6,905 nt of DNA, taken from the NCBI GenBank assembly GCA_964449325.1, contig CAYUYJ010000059.1:1-6905 (forward strand), in the 5' to 3' direction. Made by a program: the position numbers and the translations under genes. The notes under the pieces are model-generated. The model worked only from the letters and a program-made list of their open reading frames with translations. It searched no databases and had not been told where the DNA came from. This stretch comes from RGIG3002 sp964449325. GTDB lineage: Bacteria > Bacillota > Clostridia > Lachnospirales > Lachnospiraceae. The stretch's first letter is position 1, and each line of letters starts with the position of its first letter. This document shows, in pieces, positions 1-5,507 of the stretch.

Positions 1-2
1 TG

Positions 3-164
3 ATAGTTCTGGATTATGGTTTGGCTACAGAACAGGCATATCATTGTGGTGCATCTAGTAAGGATGCAGGAAAGAAGCTATGTGCCATAAATGTAATATT
101 AGAAACAAGTATGATTCATCCGGTAATAGATATGTTGCTATTATCTCCGGATATACAGATATAG
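3..164 (+). CDS. C-terminal end of an ORF6N-type phage-regulator protein (partial, runs off left edge)
   Basis: The reading frame is open from the left edge to the TAG at 162-164, giving about 53 residues. The peptide begins IVLDYGLATEQAYHCGASSK and continues with a DAGKK motif, ending in a hydrophobic stretch around HPVIDMLL. From memory, a tyrosine-His-x-Gly-Ala-Ser-x-Lys-Asp-x-Gly segment following an 'LD' strand is typical of the C-terminal region of ORF6N-domain proteins of Clostridia, which are DNA-binding phage or element regulators. The N-terminal DNA-binding domain would lie outside the window. Its place on the same strand, upstream of a recombinase, fits a mobile element. The family call is by pattern memory only, and the fragment could belong to another family that shares this tail. 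Confidence 0.5.
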   Translation: MVLDYGLATEQAYHCGASSKDAGKKLCAINVILETSMIHPVIDMLLLSPDIQI

Positions 165-232
165 TCATTCTTGTGTGTAATGTCCGTAGAGAGGCAGGGG
201 TAATGCCCGAATCCAAATATCTTATTAGCGGG

Positions 233-264
233 TAGGCAGTCAGAGCAATGGCTGTCTATTTTTA
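233..264 (+). terminator. Rho-independent terminator after the ORF6N-like gene
   Basis: The arms 234-241 (AGGCAGTC) and 250-257 (GGCTGTCT) pair over 8 positions, two of them G-U, around an 8-nt loop. T233 and A258 extend the stem by one pair. A T-rich run (ATTTTTAT) follows at once. It lies about 70 nt after the stop at 164, so it plausibly ends transcription of that gene and isolates the promoters downstream. Confidence 0.55.
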
Positions 265-266
265 TG

Positions 267-295
267 TTGAGTTATGGTTGGAACAGAAGTATAAT
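267..295 (+). promoter_or_regulatory. Sigma-A-like promoter, TTGAGT-17-TATAAT
   Basis: The -35 candidate TTGAGT (267-272, four of six consensus bases) is separated by exactly 17 bp from a perfect -10 TATAAT (290-295). It starts just after the terminator and would give a leader of roughly 35 nt before the ATG at 339. It could drive both the DUF4238-like gene and the recombinase, because no clear promoter is visible between them. Confidence 0.5.
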
Positions 296-299
296 TTTG

Positions 300-328
300 T
301 TGGGACAATATGACCGCTATTATATAAA
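300..328 (+). promoter_or_regulatory. Second sigma-A-like promoter, TTGGGA-17-TATAAA
   Basis: TTGGGA (300-305, four of six) and TATAAA (323-328, five of six) are spaced by 17 bp and overlap the initially transcribed region of the upstream candidate. Transcription would begin at about 335, only a few bases before the ATG at 339, which would make that gene nearly leaderless. The local AT-richness raises the risk of a chance match. Confidence 0.3.
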
Positions 329-338
329 GATATAGATA

Positions 339-1103
339 ATGCAGACGATTGATGTTCAGCACATAGAGCATTGGTTTGGTCAAAATGTTGAGACATGGCT
401 TTTTAATCCCATTAGTAAAATTATATCAACATATGTTATGGCTAATCCAAAAAATATAGAAAAAATGGATGCGATGACAGATGATGATATGAATCATATT
501 TCGTTGTACATGGCAATTCAAATGATTAGGTCTAAAGAGTTTCGGGAAAATATAAAAGAAATGTATGAAAGATTACCGTTGTTACTTATGAAGATAAGTG
601 CAAAGACGGATGAAGAAAGGGAATATATTAATTCGATAGAATTAGAAATAAAAAATAAAAATCATTTGAAATTGCTTCACGCTCAATTTTTGATGGATGA
701 GGAAATGGTATCGGATGTTGCCGTTCGTTTGAGAAGTAAAATTTGGGTCATAGGTTACAATAAGACAGATATTCCATTTATTACTTCTGACAATCCGGTG
801 GTTAAATATGGTCATTCAGGATTTAATGGTATAAATAGTAAAGGTATTGAAATTGCATTTCCTATAAGTCCGAAGTTGATTTTGATATTGGCAGATGTTG
901 AAGAATTTGGCAGATTGTTACCGTTTCATAATCATTTTGTGGAAATTCCAACTGAAGAAGTGCATTACTATAATTCTTTACAGGTAATACAAAGTTATAG
1001 ATATGTATTTAGTAAGCAAGATGCGTGGGAGTTTGCGGAAAAAATATTGAAGGATAACCCTAAATTAAAGGATATTAAGCACAAGAGATTTTTGATGTCA
1101 TGA
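339..1103 (+). CDS. DUF4238-family protein, apparently missing its N-terminus
   Basis: This 254-residue protein has DUF4238 family marks: FITSDNPVV at residues 147-155, the following PISPKLIL at 175-182, and the C-terminal Asn-x-Leu-Gln...RYVFSK segment at about 212-226. DUF4238 proteins have no settled biochemical role and often sit as cargo on mobile elements. The family usually begins with a conserved His-Tyr-Val-Pro type motif followed by 60-80 residues. Here the protein starts directly at the helical part (IEHWFGQNVETW), and I find no such motif in any upstream frame. The same frame has a TAG at 333-335, and no good ribosome site precedes the ATG. I infer a 5'-truncated gene, either a pseudogene or a shortened protein. 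It is visibly more AT-rich than the genes to the right, which is consistent with transfer. The recombinase follows after 28 nt. Confidence 0.6.
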   Translation: MQTIDVQHIEHWFGQNVETWLFNPISKIISTYVMANPKNIEKMDAMTDDDMNHISLYMAIQMIRSKEFRENIKEMYERLPLLLMKISAKTDEEREYINSIELEIKNKNHLKLLHAQFLMDEEMVSDVAVRLRSKIWVIGYNKTDIPFITSDNPVVKYGHSGFNGINSKGIEIAFPISPKLILILADVEEFGRLLPFHNHFVEIPTEEVHYYNSLQVIQSYRYVFSKQDAWEFAEKILKDNPKLKDIKHKRFLMS

Positions 1104-1120
1104 AAATCTATTTTGATAGA

Positions 1121-1127
1121 AGGAGGT
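1121..1127 (+). promoter_or_regulatory. Consensus Shine-Dalgarno of the recombinase
   Basis: AGGAGGT lies 4 nt from the ATG at 1132, or 5 nt counting from the GGAGG core. It fixes the start codon and predicts efficient translation of the recombinase, in contrast to the poorly served DUF4238-like start upstream. Confidence 0.85.
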
Positions 1128-1131
1128 ACTC

Positions 1132-2811
1132 ATGAAAAAACAACTCAAATGCTACATCTACACCCGTGTATCCACCTCCATGCAGGTAGATGGTTACAGC
1201 TTAGATGCACAAAAAGATAAATTGCATAAATACGCTGATTACCAGGATATGATTATCGCCGGAGAATACTCCGACGAAGGTAAATCGGGTAAAAGTGTAG
1301 ACGGTCGCCCACAGTTCCAACAGATGCTTCAGGACATAGAATCAGGTAAAGATAATGTCGATTTTGTTTTGGTCTTCAAGTTATCCCGATTTGGACGAAA
1401 CGCAGCGGATGTATTATCATCTCTTCAGCGAATGCAGGACTTTGGTGTTAATCTTATCTGTGTAGAAGACGGAATTGACAGTTCTAAAGACGCAGGTAAA
1501 CTGATGATTTCTGTGTTATCTGCGGTGGCAGAAATTGAACGAGAGAATATATTAGTTCAGACCATGGAAGGTCGAAAGCAAAAAGCAAGAGAGGGTAAGT
1601 GGAACGGTGGTTTTGCACCATACGGTTATCAGCTTATCAATGGCGAGTTACATATCGCAGAGGATGAGGCGGAGGTAATACGAATAATTTATGATAAGTT
1701 TGCCAATACCACCATGGGAATTGCTGCTATTGCCACATTTTTAAACAACAGTGGCTACAAGAAGAAGCTTCGCCAGAATAATACCATAGAAGGCTTTTCA
1801 ACGTCCTTTGTAAAAGGTGTGCTTGATAATCCTGTATATTGTGGCAAGCTTGCTTTTGGCAGAAGAAAGAATGAGAAGATTCCGGGAACAAGAAATGAGT
1901 ATCATGTGGTAAAACAGGACAATTACATGTTAAACGATGGTATCCATGATGCAATTGTTTCAGAAGAATTGTGGAATCAGGTACGTAAAAAAAGACAGGA
2001 AACCGGTGTTGCCAATTTCAAAACGCACAGTCTGGATCACGAGCATATATTATCCGGTATTATCAAATGCCCGGTGTGTGGTAGCGGTATGTATGGCAAT
2101 GTGAATCGTAAGAAACATCCTGATGGCGGGCATTACAGAGATTATTTTTACTATGCCTGCAAGCACAGAACATTTGTAAATGGGCACAAATGTACTTACC
2201 GTAAGCAGTGGAGTGAGGATAAAATCAATGCAGCGGTGGAAGAAGTTATACGTAAGTTGGTAAACAATCCCAAGTTTAAAACAGAGATTCAGAAGCATAT
2301 CGGTCAAAACATTGATACGCAGGAGCTGGACAGAGAGCATACAGGTTTGCAGGAGCGATTAAAGCAGGTAACCGGAGCCAAGAACAAATTGGCAAATCAG
2401 ATGGATAATTTATCCGTGTCGGACAAGCATTATGACAAGAAATATGAGGATATGCAGGTACGTCTGGACAAGCTTTATGACGAGATAGAAGAAATCGAAA
2501 CTCTGATTGAAGAAGTGGAGAACAGACTGTATAATATTAGGCAGGAGAAAATATCCGCAAATAATGTGTATCAGTTCTTATTGTTCTTTGATAAGCTGTA
2601 CGACAGATTCACGGATCTGGAGAAGAAGACATTTATGAAGAGCTTTCTTGAGGAAGTAAATATCTATGAGGTAGAACAAGAGGATGGCAGGATCTTAAGA
2701 AGTTTCAAGTTCCGTTTTCCTGTATTTTTCAATAATCAGGAATTGTATGAACTTGATTGGGACAATGAAAGTACCGTTGAGACGGTAGTATTGATGTCAA
2801 AGACGAAATAA
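1132..2811 (+). CDS. Large serine recombinase (integrase) of a mobile element
   Basis: This 559-residue site-specific recombinase should integrate and excise an element by double-strand cleavage through a serine-DNA link. The N-terminal resolvase domain (about 6-150) shows YTRVS with catalytic Ser14 and Arg12, plus KLSRFGRN (Arg86, Arg89). The recombinase domain follows at about 160-275. A zinc ribbon uses Cys313 and Cys316 (CPVC), Cys343 and Cys354. A Glu/Lys-rich coiled coil spans about 398-475, as in large serine integrases where it controls synapsis and direction. Length is normal for the family. AGGAGGT at 1121-1127 lies a few nt before the ATG, so the start is firm. The C-terminus, ETVVLMSKTK, resembles the end of RlmD/TrmA methyltransferases, which suggests that the gene's 3' end crosses the attachment site. 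The protein appears intact. Distinction from a transposase-type TnpX relative cannot be made without comparison. Confidence 0.93.
   Translation: MKKQLKCYIYTRVSTSMQVDGYSLDAQKDKLHKYADYQDMIIAGEYSDEGKSGKSVDGRPQFQQMLQDIESGKDNVDFVLVFKLSRFGRNAADVLSSLQRMQDFGVNLICVEDGIDSSKDAGKLMISVLSAVAEIERENILVQTMEGRKQKAREGKWNGGFAPYGYQLINGELHIAEDEAEVIRIIYDKFANTTMGIAAIATFLNNSGYKKKLRQNNTIEGFSTSFVKGVLDNPVYCGKLAFGRRKNEKIPGTRNEYHVVKQDNYMLNDGIHDAIVSEELWNQVRKKRQETGVANFKTHSLDHEHILSGIIKCPVCGSGMYGNVNRKKHPDGGHYRDYFYYACKHRTFVNGHKCTYRKQWSEDKINAAVEEVIRKLVNNPKFKTEIQKHIGQNIDTQELDREHTGLQERLKQVTGAKNKLANQMDNLSVSDKHYDKKYEDMQVRLDKLYDEIEEIETLIEEVENRLYNIRQEKISANNVYQFLLFFDKLYDRFTDLEKKTFMKSFLEEVNIYEVEQEDGRILRSFKFRFPVFFNNQELYELDWDNESTVETVVLMSKTK
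2779..2811 (+). other. Candidate attachment-site (att) end inside the recombinase 3' codons
   Basis: The codons 2779-2808 encode ETVVLMSKTK. Methyltransferases RlmD/TrmA carry a His-x-Glu motif near their C-terminus followed by a hydrophobic run and Ser-Arg/Lys; E. coli RlmD ends in ESMVLFSRVK as I recall it. Elements with large serine recombinases are known to insert in the 3' part of rumA/rlmD genes. A recombinase gene whose 3' codons carry the shared core would show exactly this match. The exact crossover dinucleotide cannot be seen, and the partner att site is outside the window. Confidence 0.4.
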
Positions 2812-2845
2812 GAAAGTTGCAGAAACGCCGTAGATAAAGGGTTTC

Positions 2846-2892
2846 AAGACCAATGATAGTATTTTGAAGCGCTGCTGTTGGTCTTTTTCTTT
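2846..2892 (+). terminator. Rho-independent terminator downstream of the recombinase
   Basis: AAGACCAA (2846-2853) and TTGGTCTT (2878-2885) form a perfect 8-bp stem closing a 24-nt loop. The right arm runs into a T-rich tail to 2892. It lies about 35 nt after the recombinase stop. If the integration junction lies within the recombinase tail, this terminator would originally have served the chromosomal gene that was interrupted. Confidence 0.6.
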
Positions 2893-2921
2893 TGCCTTGC
2901 CCCGAACATATCTGTTCAAAG

Positions 2922-3047
2922 ATGTTCCTGTTGGAGTGTTGCTATGAAGAACAACTATGTATAATTGGTGAGGTTGAGGCTATGGAATTGCTGGCATTAT
3001 TATTTGCAATAATTGAGTTTGCGAATCGCAGAGTATTGGTTCTTTAG
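2922..3047 (+). CDS. Possible 41-residue small hydrophobic protein
   Basis: The frame from the ATG at 2922 to the TAG at 3045-3047 encodes 41 residues. It has a cysteine-containing N-terminal half and a strongly hydrophobic second half (MELLALLFAIIEFANRR, starting at the internal ATG 2982) that could span or lie on a membrane. The start at 2922 has only AAAG upstream. The internal start at 2982 has GAGG sequences nearby but at poor spacing. It lies within otherwise eroded sequence, so it may be a chance frame. I do not recognise a family. Confidence 0.2.
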   Translation: MFLLECCYEEQLCIIGEVEAMELLALLFAIIEFANRRVLVL

Positions 3048-3170
3048 GTAAAAAATAGTCGGTGCTTACCTTGAAAAAATCACTGTAACAGGAATGGATA
3101 TTAGTAGAGTTAGGAGAACCGTCACAAAGTTCTTATAATCTGTATTTTGTTACAATATATAATGATATAG

Positions 3171-3305
3171 AAGGAATATGAATTGTTTGATGAAACGGAA
3201 AAGGTAGAAAATTATTATATTTTGGTTTATCATGATGCATTTATTTACGAACTCAACGTACAAATAATACAAAAGAAATCATCGAGCTGGTTGGTGGGAA
3301 AATAA
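3171..3305 (+). pseudogene. Short unrecognised frame without ATG, possible gene remnant
   Basis: After a TAG at 3168-3170 this frame stays open for 44 codons to the TAA at 3303-3305. It reads like ordinary protein, for example FDETEKVENYYILVYHDAF. No ATG lies in frame. A TTG at 3183 has AAGGA about 7 nt upstream and could start a 40-residue product. Reading one base over near the end extends it briefly before another stop, which would fit a decayed longer gene. No family is recognised. Confidence 0.25.
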
Positions 3306-3491
3306 AAATCTCGTATTTTTAAGTATAGGTATTTGAGCATAGTATAAGTGCAATCTATTTCGATAGTTAAGGATGGTAGAGGTGCTGAATATAGAAAATA
3401 AAAAACATTATTTGTCGTAAATGGCAGAAAAATATGGTATAATCGTAAACGTCGAAGGAATTCCTAGTATTCTGAGATTGACTCTATGTGA

Positions 3492-3698
3492 AGATTCATT
3501 TGTCCGAAATGCTATGCATGTTCCCGTGAGTGGGAAAAGCCAGATTTGAAAAAGATGAAAAAATCTTTAGAGTCTGGAGAAGGAAGACAGTCATTATTAA
3601 GTGTTCAAATGCTTGTTTTAATGAAACAAACAGATAACTATTTTATTAGAGTAATACAACGTTCGAAGAATGTTGTTGTAGCACCAGAAAGAAAATGA
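3492..3698 (+). pseudogene. Interrupted frame with a CPKCYAC motif, possible gene remnant
   Basis: The frame is open for 68 codons between a TGA at 3489-3491 and the TGA at 3696-3698. It begins RFICPKCYACSREWEKPDLK and ends in a protein-like tail (NYFIRVIQRSKNVVVAPERK). The three closely spaced cysteines resemble half of a zinc-binding site. Upstream in the same frame further protein-like sequence is interrupted by a TAG at 3465 and the TGA at 3489, as expected for a gene with nonsense mutations. The first ATG is at 3555 and would give 47 residues without the cysteines. No family is recognised. Confidence 0.25.
3656..3676. repeat. Small perfect inverted repeat upstream of the phosphatase gene
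   Basis: Arms ACAACGTTC (3656-3664) and GAATGTTGT (3668-3676) pair over nine positions, one of them G-T at the DNA level, around a GAA centre. No T-run follows, so it is not a terminator. Its size suits an operator for a dimeric regulator, and it lies 71 nt before the phosphatase ATG. It also falls inside a possible gene remnant, so chance is a fair alternative. Confidence 0.3.
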
Positions 3699-3746
3699 TA
3701 GGGCCTACTTGGCAAAAGAGGTAAATGCCCGGAAAAGAGAATAAAT

Positions 3747-4541
3747 ATGACATATATTGATATTTTAAAAGTGACAGAGCTGGTGCGGAAGGCCGGAGAG
3801 CTTCTTATGGACCGTAAAATTGAGATTACTCAGAAGGATACCAAATCAAATTTTGTGACTTCCTGTGATATTGCAGTTGAGGAGTTTCTTTCTGTCAGAT
3901 TGCGGGAAATTCTTCCCGGTAGCTTGATTATCGGAGAGGAAAGCGAGGACAATCCTTCCGACGGTGACCTTTTATGGGTGATTGATCCCATTGACGGCAC
4001 CTCTAATTTCATTCGTGATATTGGGTTAAGCGCTATCTCCGTAGGACTTGTCAAGGATGGAGAGCCTTATTTTGGGGTGGTATACCAACCTTATCGGGAT
4101 GAGATGTTTTATGCCAAAACAGGGGATGGGGCTTATTTAAATGGTCAGAGAATCCACGTTTCTGACAGAGACTTTGCCCACTCACACCTGTGTTCTGCCA
4201 TGAGCCTGTATGATAAACAATATGCAACTCCTTGTTTTCGCATTATTGACAGGGTATATCGCGAGGCGGATGACTTACGTCGACTGGGCTCTGCAGCACT
4301 GGAACTTGCATATCTTGCCTGTGGCAGGGTGGAGCTTTACTTTGAGATTCGTGTGTTTCCCTGGGATGCAGCCGGTGCAATTCCCATTATCAGAGAGGCC
4401 GGTGGCTTTGTGGAGGTTCTGTATCAGGATAAATTCCCGTTGAATAAGCCTTTTGCGATTCTGGGAGCCAATTCCGGGGAGAGCTTTGCCCGCCTGAAGG
4501 AGATTGTGACGGAAGAACTACCGGAAATACCCTACTACTAA
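3747..4541 (+). CDS. Inositol-monophosphatase-family phosphatase (SuhB/CysQ-like)
   Basis: This 264-residue enzyme belongs to the Mg-dependent, lithium-sensitive phosphatase fold that hydrolyses inositol phosphates, 3'-phosphoadenosine nucleotides or sugar bisphosphates. All metal ligands are visible: Glu64 in GEES, Asp80 and Asp83 in WVIDPIDGTSNF, and Asp207 in PWDAAGAIPIIREAGG. The RRLGSAALELAYLACGR segment at 178-194 is the usual conserved region before the last motif. Length is normal for the family and the gene is intact. The substrate cannot be fixed from sequence: bacterial SuhB-type inositol phosphatase and CysQ-type PAP phosphatase share these motifs. The ATG at 3747 follows a purine-rich GGAAAAGAGA (3731-3740), a moderate ribosome site; the ATG at 3724 is out of frame. 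The next gene begins 10 nt after the stop, so the two are probably co-transcribed. No clear promoter was found. Confidence 0.9.
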   Translation: MTYIDILKVTELVRKAGELLMDRKIEITQKDTKSNFVTSCDIAVEEFLSVRLREILPGSLIIGEESEDNPSDGDLLWVIDPIDGTSNFIRDIGLSAISVGLVKDGEPYFGVVYQPYRDEMFYAKTGDGAYLNGQRIHVSDRDFAHSHLCSAMSLYDKQYATPCFRIIDRVYREADDLRRLGSAALELAYLACGRVELYFEIRVFPWDAAGAIPIIREAGGFVEVLYQDKFPLNKPFAILGANSGESFARLKEIVTEELPEIPYY

Positions 4542-4551
4542 GGAGAACAAC

Positions 4552-5382
4552 ATGAGTACTCAGGATAAAATAATTTTGACAAACAAGATACCCCATAAAT
4601 GCTATAGCAAGGATGGCAGTATGGATTTAGACAGCTGCTATGAACAGACAGTGGCGGAGTTGGGACTTCAGCAGTCTAAAAGAGACCAGATTATCGCCTT
4701 CTACCTGACCATTTTAGGTTTTGTGATTCCCAGCGTTGTATCTCTGGAGGTGGGGGATGGCCCCAAGGCTTTAGCTTTTCTGGCTATGTATGTTATCGGT
4801 TCCATATTCTGTCATGTCATATTGCGCTATCGAATCTACAAGGAAGTGTATTGGATTGCCTGTCGCGTGATTTCCCAGATGTGCAATATCAAGCCGGACT
4901 GCCGCACCAAGAAAAATATTTATATTCTTTTTTATAATGCATTGGACAATAACAAAAGCTCTATCGTTCAGTACACCAAAAATAAATCCGGGGGCTCCAC
5001 ACGTAAGAGAAGCTTATTCCGCTCTTTCAAAAGACAGCTAAACAGTGCAGAAACACTGCTCTACGAAACCTTGGCGCTTTTCTCCGGTTTTGTAGGTGCA
5101 ATCGGCGGCTATTATGGCTGGTGCGTATCCAGACCTTTGGGTGTGGCTGTTTGGCTGATGATTGCTTACATGTTTATCCGGATTAATTATAAATATGCGA
5201 CTCGTCTTATGGCCCTGTACAGCTGCATTGATGAGCAGGATGAGGACAAAAAGCTGGAGCAGCTGGAGGCAACTTTTGCAAAGGCTTGGATGCTGCATTG
5301 TTACGTGGACGATGTGGTAGAGGACGGTGTGGAGGATATTTTAAATCTTGGAAAAGTGGGGGCAGAAACCGCTGATGTCTGA
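4552..5382 (+). CDS. Unrecognised membrane protein with four predicted transmembrane segments
   Basis: I do not recognise a family for this 276-residue protein. It has a soluble, mildly acidic N-terminus (1-45), then hydrophobic segments at about 47-65 and 73-92. A central loop of some 80 residues follows, very rich in Lys/Arg at 141-163. Two more segments lie at about 172-190 and 194-211. The C-terminal tail is about 65 residues, highly charged and possibly helical (DEQDEDKKLEQLEATFAKAW, then an acidic DDVVEDGVED). By the positive-inside rule, the loop and both ends should be cytoplasmic. Translation is likely coupled to the phosphatase upstream: AAGGAG at 4540-4545 overlaps that gene's TAA and lies 6 nt from this ATG. 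The pairing suggests a shared function, but none can be named. No signal peptide or catalytic motif is evident. Confidence 0.8.
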   Translation: MSTQDKIILTNKIPHKCYSKDGSMDLDSCYEQTVAELGLQQSKRDQIIAFYLTILGFVIPSVVSLEVGDGPKALAFLAMYVIGSIFCHVILRYRIYKEVYWIACRVISQMCNIKPDCRTKKNIYILFYNALDNNKSSIVQYTKNKSGGSTRKRSLFRSFKRQLNSAETLLYETLALFSGFVGAIGGYYGWCVSRPLGVAVWLMIAYMFIRINYKYATRLMALYSCIDEQDEDKKLEQLEATFAKAWMLHCYVDDVVEDGVEDILNLGKVGAETADV

Positions 5383-5406
5383 TATGGAGAGGACGCAAAA
5401 TAATAG

Positions 5407-5435
5407 TTGACAAAATACGGAAAAACATATAATAT
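5407..5435 (+). promoter_or_regulatory. Sigma-A-like promoter for the esterase/phosphatase pair
   Basis: A perfect -35 TTGACA lies at 5407-5412. A perfect TATAAT at 5428-5433 gives only a 15-bp spacer, while the overlapping TAATAT at 5430-5435 gives the ideal 17 bp with four matches. Either way the promoter sits in the 125-nt gap before the esterase gene and predicts a leader of about 65-70 nt. It marks the boundary between the two chromosomal transcription units. Confidence 0.65.
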
Positions 5436-5507
5436 ACTTATCATATCAAGTTAGTAGGAAATAAAACGTATAGATACAAGAAATGTAGCGATAGAAAAGG
5501 GGAACGA

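Larger units (their letters stand above)
2893..3746. other. 854-bp stretch with no confident gene, probably eroded sequence
   Basis: Between the recombinase terminator and the phosphatase gene I find only short frames that change phase repeatedly, such as 2922-3047, 3052-3138, 3171-3305, 3373-3420, 3421-3549 and 3492-3698. Few have an ATG with a good ribosome site, and no known domain is recognisable. The density of short amino-acid-like stretches broken by stops, in AT-rich DNA next to a recombinase gene, suggests decayed genes, although some could be small real proteins. A 9-bp palindrome lies at 3656-3676. No tRNA, rRNA, CRISPR array or clear promoter is visible here. Confidence 0.5.

Noticed and set aside
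1727..1954. Open frame of 75 codons on the minus strand
   Set aside because: It lies wholly inside the well-supported recombinase gene, is rich in His, Cys and Gln as expected for antisense frames, and has no family likeness.
2050..2340. Open frame of 96 codons on the minus strand
   Set aside because: It is antisense to the zinc-ribbon and coiled-coil part of the recombinase. Its hydrophobic look comes from the complement of charged codons.
2822..2845. GAAAC...GTTTC inverted repeat after the recombinase stop, considered as an att arm
   Set aside because: The arms are only 5 bp around a 14-nt gap, and such short symmetry is expected by chance.
2904..2927. GAACAT...ATGTTC inverted repeat, considered as an operator or att site
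   Set aside because: The 6-bp arms are separated by 12 nt with no supporting context.
3412..3443. TTGTCG followed by an extended -10 TGGTATAAT, considered as a promoter
   Set aside because: The spacer is 20 bp and nothing convincing starts downstream. The extended -10 alone is not enough in AT-rich DNA.
3701..3730. GGGC...GCCC possible leader hairpin before the phosphatase gene
   Set aside because: The stem is only 4 bp with poorly matched interior, and no riboswitch consensus is visible.
4210..4443. Open frame of 77 codons on the plus strand in another phase
   Set aside because: It is embedded in the phosphatase gene over its conserved motifs and has no ribosome site of its own.
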